This document shows positions 1-12,199 of a stretch of 64,000 nucleotides of DNA, piece after piece. The stretch lies in the NCBI GenBank assembly GCA_029990175.1, contig JARKIP010000005.1:67210501-67274500 (forward strand), written 5' to 3'. Numbering within the stretch: position 1 is the stretch's first letter; each line of letters starts with the position of its first letter. The notes below the pieces were generated by a model. It was not told the origin of the DNA and ran no database searches. It worked only from the letters and a program-made list of their open reading frames with translations. Origin of the DNA: Petunia secreta (lineage: Eukaryota > Streptophyta > Magnoliopsida > Solanales > Solanaceae). The position numbers were made by a program, and so were the translations under genes.

Positions 1-342
1 TGCAGATCCTTCTACTAGTCAGACAGCTGGACTTATCTGATCCGTTCGAGGCTGTGGCTATTTTTGCTTGAGGTGAGCCAACTGCATGGTTCGCGGTGGC
101 ATACCGTCTGATCCACCTTAGTGTTTAGTCGCTTCCTACATCTTGTATTATATATTATATATATCGGATGTCAGAATTCGTAGATGCTCTATTGACACTG
201 TATTTCGGGTGGATGTCTACACCTACATTTTATTAAAATATTTCTATCTAAATTATCATTATGAGTCAGTTTAATTATTCGTGGTTCGCCTAAGGATGTA
301 ACACTTAGGTGCCATCACGGCCCCAAAAATTGGGTCGTGACA
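1..342 (+). repeat. 3' part of the left LTR of the Tekay-like element
   Basis: Aligns base for base with 7693-8034, the last 342 bases of the right LTR, with 5 substitutions. It ends in ...GTCGTGACA at 342, immediately followed by the primer binding site. The rest of this LTR is outside the window. Confidence 0.95.
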
Positions 343-345
343 AAT

Positions 346-357
346 TGGTATCAGAGC
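346..357 (+). other. Primer binding site, initiator Met tRNA (Tekay-like element)
   Basis: TGGTATCAGAGC begins four bases after the LTR end. It is the standard complement of the 3' end of plant initiator methionine tRNA used to prime minus-strand DNA synthesis. Confidence 0.92.
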
Positions 358-553
358 CCTAGGTTGTAAGTCGAGTCTTATTGAGTCAATGGAGCAGTGT
401 CCGAGCAGAGTCTTGTTTATGGGTATGTTGTCGACCATACTTATAAGCGAGAGGCTGCAAAGGCATTTTAGGAAGAGTTGTTTCCCTTCATTTCATCTCT
501 TCTCGTGCTTTGATGCTTACATAGATTCTAATCCTTTAATGTGATTATGACAG

Positions 554-2050
554 ATGGTGAGAACGCGATCGTCCTCTGCTTCGGGAGCTGGTGACGCACA
601 GACTGAGTCGGTCCGTGGGAGAGCTGTGCGTAGCACATGGACTGGTGCGCGGGCACCTACTCAGCCGAGAGCGGCTACTACCATAGCTTCTGTGGGCAGA
701 CCTCCTGCTGTCAGAAACACTAGTACAGTGCCACCGGTGTCTTCTGAGATACCCGTCACATATGTCCCATCGACTATGCCTTCTCTTGTGCCGGGTACAA
801 CGGTATCTATTTCTGCAGATGTTCTATTGTGGATGATGGGCATGCTTGGATCTCAGGCCTCGCTTATGGGCGATATGCCAGTACCTTCTGCGGTACCCCA
901 GCCAGTTACTCCAGCTATGAGTATGCCGACTCCTGAGGCTACTCCGGTGATTCCTCAGTCTACTCCAGTTATTAGTCCTATTGCTCAGCCTTCTACTTTG
1001 GCTCCTCAGTCGGGTATTCAGTTGGGTCATTTATGAAGCTCAAGCCTCCCGAGTTCGATGGTACCCCAGCTACTTGCACTGCCCAGAGGTATATTCAGAA
1101 ATGTGAGAAGATATTTTCTGTATTGGGTACTAGGGACACCCTTGGGGTGAGATGTGCTTCTTTCCATTTGTCCGGTGATGCCGAGACTTGGTGTTCTTCT
1201 ATGATGAGACAGAGGTCGAGTGATCTTCCTCCCTTGACTTGGACCGAGTTCGTTGCTATGTTTATGAGTAGATTTGTGCCTCAGAGTCATCTTGATGCCC
1301 AGAGACGCGAGTTTTAGTTGTTGAGACAGGGAGGCATGTCCGTGACTGCTTATGATACCAGATTTTTAGAGTTATCTCAGTATGCGCCTGCTATGGTTAT
1401 GCTGGAGAGAGACAAGGTTCTTAGATTTGTTGAGGGTCTTCACCCTCGTCTTCAGGTGGCTGTTGCCTCACATATTGGCAACAAGTCTTATTATGATGTG
1501 GTTGATATTGCGAGGCGTATGGAGGACATTCATGCTAGAGCAGATGCAGAGAGGGCGAGCAAGAGGGTGCGATATTTGGTACTTCTGGTGGCCCCTCACA
1601 TGGTGGCCAGAGTTTTCGTGGTCATACTCAGCCTAGGCTTCCCCAGGCCACTGCTTTACCATCTCAGGGTACTTCGTCGGGTGTCCAGAGGCCTCAGCCG
1701 TCTCAGAGGCGTGGGGATTCATCTCAGTCTGGTCCACCTGTTTGTGGGAGATGCCGTCAGAGACTATGGGAGGTGCAGGCCCGGAGGTGGACGCAGAGGA
1801 GGCGGTAATAAGGCTTGTTACCAGTGTGGGGATCCCAGGCACTTTGTTAGGGATTGCCCCTATGTTACTTCATCTGGACTTACCTCCGCGGGACATCAGA
1901 GTTCTGCTGCTATGGTTCGGTCTTCTCCTCAGGCAGCTAGGCCTGTCACTCAGGTTCCTCCTAGGCAGCCGGTTCAGAGAGCTCCTGGTCCTGGAGGTTC
2001 AGCTCAGGTTTTTGCTATGACACGCCAGGATGCCGAGGCATCCAATGATG
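554..2050 (+). pseudogene. gag: gag of the Tekay-like element, broken
   Basis: The gag product would package element RNA into virus-like particles. The reading starts at ATG 554 with a Ser/Pro/Thr-rich N-terminus, changes frame near 1020-1036 at the start of the conserved capsid block (KLKPPEFDGT), meets an in-frame TAG at 1315-1317, changes frame again near 1570 and returns before a CCHC zinc knuckle (CYQCGDPRHFVRDC, about 1816-1857). The capsid-type motif GMSVTAYDTRFLELSQYAP is present. At least four lesions mean no full-length Gag can be made. The frame assignments come from homology of the pieces; the exact indel positions are uncertain by several bases. Confidence 0.88.
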
Positions 2051-5000
2051 TGATCACATGTACTCTTTCTGTTTGTGGCCGCAGTGCCTTTGCCCTTATA
2101 GATCCGGGATCTACTTTCTCTATGTGTCTCCTGGATTTTCACCTTGCTTGAGCAAGGATCTGGTTTTTATTGATGCTCCATTTATGGTGGCAACGCCTGT
2201 CGGAGATCCTATATGTGTAGATAAAGGGTATCGGGAGTGTGTGATTTCTATTTGTGGTGTTGAGTCTCTAGTAGACTTGATGTTGGTGGAATTTGAAGTG
2301 ATCATGGGCATGGATTGGTTGGCATCCTGTCATGCGACGTTGGATTGCCATGCCAAGTCCGTGACTATAGGTGCCGAAGGTGAGCCTAAGGCTATTTGGA
2401 AGGGTTCCAGGTCTTCTCCGAGGAACAAGATCATATCATTCATGAAGGCTCAGAAGATGATAGCTCGCGAGTGCGGAGGGTATATTGCTTCTATTCGAGA
2501 TGTTCGAGTGGAGGAGGTATCTATTGATCGAGTACCGGTAGTATGCGAGTATCCGGAGGTCTTTCCGGATGACTTGTCGAGTTTGCCTCCTATGCGGGAG
2601 ATTGAGTTTTGTATTGATATATTGCCAGGTACTCAGCATATATCTATTCCTCCATATCGTATGGCTCCTGCTGAGTTGAGGGAATTGAAGGAGCAAATTC
2701 AAGATTTGCTTGATAAGGGTTTCATTAGACCCAGTGTGTCTCCTTGGGGTGCTCCGGTTCTTTTTGTAAAGAAGAAGGATGGTTCTATGCGCATGTGTAT
2801 TGATTATCGGCAATTGAACAAAGTGACTATCAAGAATAGGTATCCTTTACCGCGTATAGATGATTTATTTGATCAGCTTCAGGGTGCTACTCATTTTTCC
2901 AAGATTGACTTGAGATCGGGGTATCATCAGTTGAGGATTCGGTCTGAGGATATTTCTAAGACTGCTTTCCATACGAGATATGGGCACTATGAGCTTCTTG
3001 TCATGTCATTTGGGCTTACAAATGCTCCGGCCGCCTTTATGGATCTTATGGACCGTGTGTTCAAGCTATATCTTGATTCTTTTGTTATTGTGTTCATTGA
3101 TGACATCCTTATATATTCAAGGAGCCGAGGGGAGCATGAGAATCACTTGAAGATTATCCTTCAGACCTTGAGAGACCATAAATTGTATGCTAAATTCTCT
3201 AAATGTGAGTTCTGGCTGGATACCGTGTCGTTCCTAGGTCACGTGGTGACCAAGGACGGTATTGGTGTTGATCCCAAGAAAGTGGAGGCCGTTCAGAATT
3301 GGCCTAGGCCTACTTCTCCTACAGAATTTCGGAGTTTCTTAGGCTTGGCAGGTTATTATCGGCGATTCGTGGAGGGATTTTCTTCCATATCAGCACCACT
3401 GACTAAATTGACGCAGAAGAATGTTCCTTTTCTATGGTCTGCTGCTTGTGAGTCTAGCTTTCAGAGGCTCAAGACTGTCTTGACTACAACACCTGTATTG
3501 GCCTTGCCTAGCGGATCTGGGGGATTCACAGTCTATTGTGATGCTTCCGGTATTGGCTTAGGTGGTGTTTTGATGCAGAATGGAAAGGTGATAGCTTATG
3601 CCTCGAGACAACTGAAAGTGCATGAGAAGAACTACCCTGTCCACGATCTAGAGTTATTGGCGGTGGTATTTGCATTGAAGTTGTGGAGGCATTATTTATA
3701 TAGTGAGCCTTGTGAGATTTTCACTGATCATAAGAGTCTCCAGTATCTGTTCACCCAGAAGGACTTGAACGGGAGACAGCGCCGATGGTTGGAGTTGCTT
3801 AAGGATTATGACATCGCTATTCGGTATCATCCCGGGAAAGCTAATGTTGTGGCTGATGCTCTGAGCAGGAAGTCTATGGGTAGCCTTGCCTATCTTGATG
3901 TTGATATGAGACCACTAGCTCGAGAGTTGCAGGCCTTGTCCATTAGTGGAGTGCGATTTGATGATTCTGTGCCAGACCGAGTTTTTGCTTATATAGGGAC
4001 TCAGTCATTCCTAGCTTCCCAGATCAAGGAAAAGCAATTTGATGATTCATATTTGCGTGATATTCGAGATAGAGTTTTAAGTGGGGGAGTGACCTCATTT
4101 ATGATCGGAGATGATGGTGTACTGCGGCTCAACGGTCGGTTGTGTGTTCCGAATATTGGGGAGTTGAGGCAGCTGATATTGGCAGAGGCACACAGTTCTC
4201 GGTATTCTATTCATCCTGGTATTACGAAGCTGTATCAAGATCTTCGGGAGTAGATGTTGTTGATCATGTGTCTCGGTGCTTAAATTGTCAGAAGGTAAAG
4301 TATGAGCATAGAAGACCAGCCGGGATGACTCAGTCCATGCCGATTCCGGAATGGAACTGGGAGCATATTACTATGGACTTTGTGGTGAGATTGCCTTTGA
4401 CCTTGGGCAAGCATGATTCAGTATGGGTAGTGGTGGATCGTCTCACCAAGTCAGCTCATTTCATCCCCGTGAGGACTACTTATTCATCGGAGCGCTTAGC
4501 TCGTATCTTTATCGAGCAGATTGTGAGATTGCATGGTGCTCCAGTCTCTATTATATCAGATCGCGGTACTCAGTTCACAGCTCAGTTCTGGAGATCATTT
4601 CAGAAGGACTGGGTACCCGAGTGGATCTTAGCACCGCATTTCATCCTCAGACTGATGGTCAGTCCGAGAGGACCATCCAAATTCTTGAGGATATGCTGAG
4701 GGCTTCTGCTATTGACTTTGGAGGCCATTGGGACAGTTATTTGCCTTTGGCGGAATTTGCCTATAATAACAGTTATCAGTCTTCTATCCAGATGGCTCCG
4801 TTTGAGGCATTATATGGCCGCCGATGTCGTTCTCCAGTTGGTTGGTTTGAACCTAGAGAGGTGAAGGTGTTGGGTCCGGATCTAGTTCAGCATACCTTAG
4901 ATGAGGTCCGAATCATTCAGGATCGGCTCCGTGCAGCTCAGAGTCGACAGATATCTTATGCGGATCGGAGGAGGAGAGATTTGGTGTTTATGGTTGGTGA

Positions 5001-5439
5001 CCGGGTGTTTCTTAAAGTATCGCCGATGAAGGGTGTTATGAGATTCGGGAAAAAGGGCAAGCTTAGTCCGAGGTTCATTGGTCCTTTTGAGGTCTTGGAG
5101 CGCATTGGCGCTGTTGCATATAGGCTTGCTTTGCCTCCATCTCTGTCAGTTCATCCGGTATTCCACGTATCTATGCTCCGAAAGTATGTTCATGATCCAT
5201 CCCATGTGATTGATATGGCTTCTGTCAAGATCGACGAGGACTTGGCTTACTTGGAGGAGCCGATTGCTATTGCGGCTAGAGAGATCCGTAAGCTAAGGTC
5301 GAAAGAGATCCCGTTGGTTAAAGTGCTATGGAAGAATCGTCCTAGCGAAGAGGCCACTTGGGAACTCGAGTCCGACATGCGAGAGAAGTATCCTCGCCTT
5401 TTCGATAATTCAGGTTTGATTTCAATCTCTAAAGCCTGA
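2050..5439 (+). pseudogene. pol: pol of the Tekay-like element: protease, RT, RNase H, integrase, chromodomain; broken
   Basis: Protease is marked by the DPGST active-site motif near 2100, followed at once by a frame change (about 2125). A long open frame then runs to a TAG at 4251-4253 and holds reverse transcriptase (catalytic FIDDIL near 3092-3109), RNase H (YCDASGIGLGG near 3532; DHKSLQYLF near 3726) and the start of integrase. At 4251 the spacing between the integrase zinc-finger His pair and CLNC (about 4278) is too short, which suggests a small deletion plus a frame change. Another frame change near 4610 separates the second catalytic Asp (SDRGTQF, about 4558) from the catalytic Glu region (QSERTIQILEDM, about 4660). 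A chromodomain-like C-terminus (KVLWKNRPSEEATWE, about 5315-5360) ends at TGA 5437-5439. It probably once targeted integration to heterochromatin. Confidence 0.92.
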
Positions 5440-5561
5440 AAGTTATGTTGTTGTTTATGATTTCGGATACTAGCGAGAGTCCTCGAAATCCGTGTAATTA
5501 TTTTCGTAAAAATGTGAATCTTACCTTAGACTCGGGCTCGTCCAAGGACGAAGGAGAGTCT

Positions 5562-5574
5562 AAGTGGGGGAGAT
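5562..5574 (+). other. Polypurine tract of the Tekay-like element
   Basis: AAGTGGGGGAGAT abuts the TGTAAC start of the right LTR at 5575. This is the usual primer site for plus-strand DNA synthesis. Confidence 0.85.
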
Positions 5575-8034
5575 TGTAACGATTTCAAATAGTCGTTTCA
5601 GGAATCGGGACCTCGATTTGCATGTCGGCAATCTCAAAAGCTCCGTAAGGTCCATTATGACATGCCTGAAATTTTTTAGCTAAAACGAACTCTGTTAGAT
5701 AGGTATCGGAGAAAGACATCCGTTTCGGATATTCGTTAAGCCTAAAAGAGGTTTCAGAGCTCGATTTGAGCAAATGAGCTCTGATGTGAAATCTGAAAGT
5801 TGCGTTAGATTCGTATGGTAATTTATGACCTGTAGCAACCTTCAGAAGTGAAAACGAACCTCGTTTGATAGGACTTTTGATAAAGTCTCCGTTGCAGAAG
5901 TTTAAAAAGGTTAAAAGAGGTTTTCGAGCTCGATTTGAGTAAACGAACTCCGATGAGAGATCTGAGGGTTCCGTTAGGTTTGCATCGTCATTTTTGACTT
6001 GTAGCAACTTTCGAATTTGGATTCCGGGGTCGTTTGATTAAAATTCGCTATTTTGGCGAAAGTCGAAATTTGACCCTTTCCCGTGGGACCCACTTTTTGA
6101 GTTATAGAGATCCGAATTGAGTTTCGTCTTGTCGAGCATGTCAACTTGTTTTGTATGACTTGTGTACAAAATTTGGGGTCATTCCGAGCTTCGTAGGGTC
6201 CCGTTTGGACCCAAAAGCAGTGGCTGACCTGGTGCAATGCCAAAAATAAAAAGCTGCTGAATTCTATTTTTACTGTTCAGCCGGAAAGAAATCGATTTTT
6301 TAGATCAATCCATAAGGAATTGGAAAAAAGTCAAAACATAAAAGTTGTAGCTCTTTGAGTTGTGGTTCTAATGCCACCAACCTCGTATCAGTTGGACATT
6401 TCTATGAAAAGTTATGGATATTTTACTGAAAGCTATCCAGTGAGGTACAATTTGGACAGCATGTGGTACAACTCTTTAAAGCTGCGGGCTGATATATATA
6501 CTAGGGCGGGCATTCATTTTTATTTTCATGTTTTGAGCTTCTAAAAGTGATTCCAAGGGGAAATTGAAGTACCAAAATCATTCCTAAACACAAGGTAACT
6601 ATTCTTACCCATTTTTAACGCTTTAATCCGAGGATCAAAGTGACGATCCTTGGAAAGAGGGTTTGAACCCTAGATTTGTGAAATGGGAAAAATGACCAAG
6701 TTGGACTCGGGTATGTACAATATTGGTACTTTTGGACTCGTGGGAGTATGGAGAGTCCGGAAACATAAATTTTACGGGTTTTTGGGTACGTCCGACCCGG
6801 GGGTATTTTGGTAAATTGCCTCTTAAATCCTTTCCTCACATGCTTACGAGTGCGACACTATTTATTTGGCTCAGAGAAGAGTCTTACGGAGGCACATCGT
6901 TTGGGAGAGGAGGTCGTTCCTTAGCCACTTGAGCCGATTTTGAGGTAAGTGAGACTTGACCTCTATTTTGCTTGCGGATAAGATTTGATCTTGCTAAGTA
7001 AGATGTCGAGTACTTAATTGACTAGCATTGTCTAGTAGATAGTATTATGTACTACTCGTTATATTTATACAAAAAGGAGAAAGCGCAAACGTGACTTGTG
7101 TATAGTCGATGTTGTGTGCCGGTGTATTATTGATATGCTCTAGGGACAGAGGCCGATGGTGCGTTATGACCTAGAAGCAAAATTCCATCTAGGGACAGAG
7201 GCCGGTGGTGCGTTATGACCTAGATGTGGAGACTTATAGGGACAGAGGCTTGTGGTGCGTTATTACCTATAAGTAAAGTTGTTTATAGGGACAGAGGCCT
7301 ATGGTGCGTTATGGCCTATAAACAAAGCCGCACAGGGTGTGTGCTTATGCTATGTGCTAGGTATATCATTACCTATGTGGTATGCGAGATATATCATCGC
7401 CATGCTGTGTGTTTATTATATTATTGCTTATGCCATTGTATCAATATAATATTGTATATGCTGCCTATATTATGTATCTTTATATTATTGACCATGTTAT
7501 GTATTCGCGTATTATTGCTTGTGTTGTTGTATAATTATATTATCGCATGTAATGTTTATGGGTTACTGTAAAGGTGTGGATTGTACTTCCGTTATCTGCT
7601 TATGCATTATTAAAGACTTGTCCCGAAAGGGTAATTTAGCGGGCCTGTCGATGATCTTACTGGGCTTTGGCTCATAACTTACTGTTTAAATGTGCAGATC
7701 CTTCTACTAGTCAGACAGCTGGACTTATCTGATCCGTTCGAGGCTGTGGCTATTTTTGCTTGAGGTGAGCCAACCGCATGGTTCGCGGTGGCATACCGTC
7801 TGATCCACCTTAGTGTTTAGTCGCTTCCTACATCTTGTATTATATATTATATATATCGGATGTCAGAATTCGTAGATGCTCTATTGACACTGTATTTCGG
7901 GTGGATGTCTACACCTACATTTTATTGAAATATTTCTATCTAAATTATCATTATGAGTCAGTTTAATTATTCGTGGTTCGCCGAAGGATGTAACACTTAG
8001 GTGCCATCACGTCCCCGAAAATTGGGTCGTGACA
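5575..8034 (+). repeat. Right LTR of the Tekay-like element (2460 bp)
   Basis: Begins TGTAAC directly after the polypurine tract and ends GTGACA before the flank GTCAG. Its last 342 bases match the start of the window. It contains four tandem units at 7141-7332. No gene is visible in it; the small ORFs within are random. Confidence 0.94.
7141..7332 (+). repeat. Four tandem 47-49 bp units inside the Tekay-like LTR
   Basis: Units begin at 7141, 7190, 7237 and 7286 with TAGGGACAGAGGC and share GGTGCGTTAT(G/T)ACCTA in the middle; they diverge in the 3' third. Such units sit in the LTR where promoter and enhancer signals are expected, so they could modulate transcription. That role is inferred only. 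Confidence 0.9.
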
Positions 8035-8481
8035 GTCAGCCTAGACAAGTGCGGTACCTGTGTACCGCACCTCTTTAAGTCTAATGACATGCAAATAAAT
8101 CGGTCTAGAAAAAGCACAGGTTCAACTTTAGCTCAATGGGTTCATGTTCTATAGTTCCTGGCAATTTGGAAGTGCCTCGAGGGTACCGGTCGACAATGTC
8201 TGACTACCTAACCCAACGCACCTCCTCCTAAAGAAGGGTTAACTTTTTGTGTCCTGAGACACGACAGAACCAGACGCCGAAGCGAAACTGGCGTGCATGT
8301 GTGCAGTGTTCCAGAAGACTCAGAGGTGTACGAGAGAAGACAATTTTGTACATACAGTGCAAACATACGAAGCAGTAACATTCAAGGCAATATATACAAA
8401 CAATATTCAAAGCCGAAAGCGACAAATTTTAAAGACTGAGACTCTCAGTTTTCACTTTCCTCCCCAGCAGAGTCGCCAAGC
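8035..8481 (-). other. Leader of a minus-strand Ogre/Tat-type element, cut by the Tekay-like insertion
   Basis: Read on the minus strand this follows an LTR end (8482) and primer site. It is the inverted homologue of 17769-18205: compare GGTGCGGTACACAGGTACCGC here with the similar stretch near 18163-18190. The element's gag and pol would lie left of the Tekay-like insertion, outside the window. No ORF here is convincing. Confidence 0.8.
8461..8478 (-). other. Primer binding site, Arg tRNA type (minus-strand Ogre/Tat element)
   Basis: On the minus strand it reads TGGCGACTCTGCTGGGGA, the long primer site typical of Ogre/Tat elements, two bases after the LTR end GTGACA. Confidence 0.85.
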
Positions 8482-11400
8482 TGTCACGACCCTTTTTTCA
8501 CTAAAAAAGAAAAAATTTTACTTATGTGCTTTAAAAGGTCTGTGACTGGTGTTGATAGGTACACTAATTATTAAGAGATTTTCGGAGTCGCCACTTGACA
8601 AGTTAAAGGTGTGCCAAGTGACCAAAGTGGTGTACATAGAACACCTATGACTCGTAAATGTTCTGCGTCAGAGTTCCGGGTAAGGATCTCGGTTGACTCG
8701 CGGGAAGGTGTTAGGCACCCCCGAGTCCTGTGACAAGTACAGTTGCTTTTATTGACACATTTTCGACTCTTTGAAATTGTTTATTTTATTTTGCCTTGGT
8801 TTATTTCGCTTTGATTTGATATTAATTTTTCGTTCAAATAGAAACTCGAATCGAGATATATTCGCGCAAGTACTTCACTCGTTCGAATTCTTCCGACTTA
8901 AATCAATTAAATCACGCAGGCACTTCACCCGTTCGAAATCTCTTGACTTAAATGAGTTTCACGTGAATAACAATTAATTGAGTAGTTTTGTGTTCGAACT
9001 ATTAATTTCGCTTGAACACTTGTTTTCTCCAACACTGTTGTTTCCATTTCAATTGATTTAAATCTCTAAGTCAAATAGGTTACGTTCTTTCTAAAAAAAA
9101 ATATTTGCACCTCATGTCCCAATTCACTTTCTATTTTCGAATCTGGCCAACTTTATATATATACAGATTTATCCTTTTCTTTAGATCTAGTTTTAACAAA
9201 GTGAGTTGCTTGCGTTTGATTTTATTCCTACCATATGCCTAGCGTTTAAATCTGGATCTTTACCACTCTGCATACATTTGGACAGATCTTATCTTCAATT
9301 TTGAAAGTGGCCGATCTTAAAAATATGTTATAAAAAATAAATTTCCATCTTTAAACGGTGCTAACTGTTGTTGAACATAAACATGACCTTAATGTGGGCT
9401 TCACGCTTAACAAACAGTCTGCTTACATTTTATATATTTCCACAAGTTTTCTTTCAGTTTTGCAAAGAACATGGAACACAAATAGACAATATCAAGAATG
9501 ATTTAACACTATGGAACTAAACATGGATTTTCAAGTTCCTTGGGCCCAAACAAGTTACATACATATGCCAAAATATGCAGGAAACAAGTACAAAGTTTAA
9601 AGAAAGATAGATACCTATGGTAGATTACACAAAATCACCATGAAGATGATTTAATAAACCACTTCGCAGGCCCGAAACAGCACTGAAAATACTTCAGAAA
9701 CCAGCACTGAAAATACTTCAGAAACCTTAATGTTGGTGTGTTTCAGCTCTCAGATTTCGTGTATCAAAGTGAGAGGAAAAACTCCCTTAAATAGACCTAG
9801 GGGGAGGGTAAAAAACTTAGGTAAAAAGTACAAGGCACATGCTCTTGCCTTTAACTTTTCAGAAAGTTTAATTTAGGCATGCCAAACAACAAAGGAGAGG
9901 GCCTGCAAAGCCTAAAAAGGTGCTGCCACCCTTTGTCACTTTGTTTGACTATTTTCCCACTCTTTTCTATATCAATTTTCAGATTTTAAACCAAATTAAA
10001 ATGAAAACCAAAAGTTATCAAAAGCTAAACCAAACAGCACCTACATTCCCTCCGGTCCATCCCATGGTCCAATTTAAACTACATTGAGTCCGAATGGTCA
10101 AAAGTGACCACTAGAACTCCCAGAACTAAGCAAACAGTCCCAAAGCTCAACTCCTAAATAACTAGATTACTTCATGCAACAATATTCGAAAATTTAGGCT
10201 AAAATCGATTCCTTAAGACTTCCTACCTAAACAAAATCAACTACAATAGGAGAAAACATTCTGATTCTCGACAATCAATAACTGGACATATACTAATATT
10301 TAAGCAGCGTTTACCACGAATTATATCAATGCCCAAGCGGACTTGAACAATAACAATTTACATAACCTAGATACGCACATGATCCAGCACACAAGTTAAC
10401 AGAACAATTTCACAAGGTCAAGAAACAAGAAAACACAAGTATCCTCACTTTTGGACAAGAGTTGCATACCAGTTTGAACAGAACCATGCTTGACATGACC
10501 AAAACAACAAGGCAAAAATAGGATCTCTTACTTACAACGCTAAGTATGGACAGTCACACACATACAATTACACTTTGAACATCACGTTCTTCTTACTAAC
10601 TAATTAATTAAGGAAGTACATAAAGGAGTGAGCTAACGTTCTCTTTAACCTCACCCGTCAAGCAAACTCGGCACCACTGCATTGTTGCTTCGAAATCAAA
10701 CTCCCCACTGCCTCGTCGATATCGTTACTGCCTTCACGATGCCATCGTTGCCAAAGTTGATTCGGCCTCGCCACTGTAGCATCATCGCAGCACCAATTCC
10801 AAGCCTTATCAGCCACCACCATTTGACACCAAGTCCAATGCCATTACAGCGACACCGGGAAAACAAAAATGCTGCTTGCTACCACTGTCACTACTTCATA
10901 TCGCAGCGGATCATCAACATCATCATCGCAGCCAATCAAAACTGCTCGCTGCCCTCGAATCAGCTTCGACACCACTATCGTCATCTTTTCAGCTTAACAG
11001 AATCCCCACCCCACAGCTTCATCATGACTGTAATGCCCATAACATCATGGAGTCACGCCAAGCAAACTCGCCATAAGTTTTGCCATCACGAATGCCTCTT
11101 GCTCAGCCAAGAAACACCATAGCAGCGTCATAGTCGCACCTTCCCCACAACAAACGACATCCTCGCAACAACTCCTCCACGACGCCACCACTGCCTTCAC
11201 TATCGCCATATATATCAGCCTCTCATCGTCAAGGTATTGCCAAGCTTTAATCCCCAATCGTTACCATGCTAGCGTCGCCACTGCTGCATTCGTATCACAA
11301 ACGCCGCAGCGTCTCTGCCCTTGACGCACCACAGTAACTTCATCACGACACAAAAATAATTTGAAACAGCCCTTCACACCATCACTACCACCGTACCACT

Positions 11401-12199
11401 ACTAACCAATCCACCCAAACCTGTATCGCCATCTAATCAACCAACATCGATCACCATTGTCCTTGCCATAACAGCCCCAACCCATGTGTAAAAGAAAATG
11501 GGAAAATACCTTCAAGCGTTAGTAAAGGAGCGGAACAAGTCTATGGGAGTAAGAATTAGCCAGAACAGTCCCACGCTCGATGGAGTAGGTTTCCACCGTA
11601 TTTGATACTTCGATCTACACCAAACGGCTTAATTTTTTGAGAAACCAAGTCTAGAAACGAGAAGAGAGGCATAACTCGCGCCTGAACAAATGAAATTCTT
11701 GGCCGGAGGCGGTGGCTTACGGCGGACCAGCGGCGGGAACTGGTAGGGGACTAAATTAGGGCATAGTTCCTTTTAGGTCTGATGATTTGGGGAAAAAATG
11801 GACAAAAATGGCAATTATTGGCTTTTAAATCAAAGTCACGGGGCCGGTTTAATTAATTGGATTGGGCTGATCCGGCCAAGAAGAATTGGACTGCCCTTCC
11901 CTTTCCATTTTATTGACATTAGCCAAAATAGCTACTAATGCTTGCATTTTTCATAAAATGACCACTTAAACCAAAATAACTAACACAATAAATTAGACTA
12001 TATTAGTAACAAGTAAATACACAAAATGACAACTAAACATTACTCATAAACACAATATTCTTTGCTAATTTTCGGTATTTTCCTTCTAATTAACTAAGAT
12101 ATCTAAACAAAGTATAAAATCTAGCAAAAATCACATGACAATTAACACAACTATTTTACACAATTTTTGTCTTTTTCATGCTAAAATTAGGTGATTACA
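8482..12199 (-). repeat. Ogre/Tat-type LTR, minus orientation (3718 bp)
   Basis: On the minus strand it starts TGTAATCACCTAATTTT at 12199 and ends GTGACA at 8482, followed by the primer site. A conserved block at about 8570-8740 matches the inverted block 17510-17690 of the plus-strand LTR. The GC-rich, CACCAC-rich stretch at 10640-11500 mirrors the GTGGTG-rich stretch of the plus LTR (14700-15370); ORFs there are compositional artefacts. The two LTRs are clearly diverged, so this is a different copy or subfamily from 13986-17768, not its sister LTR. Confidence 0.82.

Larger units (their letters stand above)
1..8034 (+). mobile_element. Ty3/gypsy chromovirus LTR retrotransposon, Tekay-like, left LTR truncated by window
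   Basis: The order is LTR end, Met-tRNA primer site, gag with a CCHC knuckle, protease, reverse transcriptase, RNase H, integrase, C-terminal chromodomain, polypurine tract, LTR. This gene order with a chromodomain after integrase defines plant chromoviruses; the sequence is closest to what I know of Tekay/Del. The first 342 bases match 7693-8034 with no indels and 5 substitutions (about 1.5%). The right flank is GTCAG (8035-8039), the expected 5-bp target duplication; its partner lies left of the window. The element sits inside the leader of a minus-strand Ogre/Tat element, because 8035 onwards resumes sequence whose inverted homologue is at 17769-18205. The coding region is disrupted (see gag and pol entries), so this copy cannot be autonomous. 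Confidence 0.93.

Noticed and set aside
10682..11122. His/Ser/Pro-rich ORF in the minus Ogre/Tat LTR
   Set aside because: The CACCAC-rich composition of the LTR keeps several frames open, and the sister LTR shows the inverted, equally meaningless counterpart.
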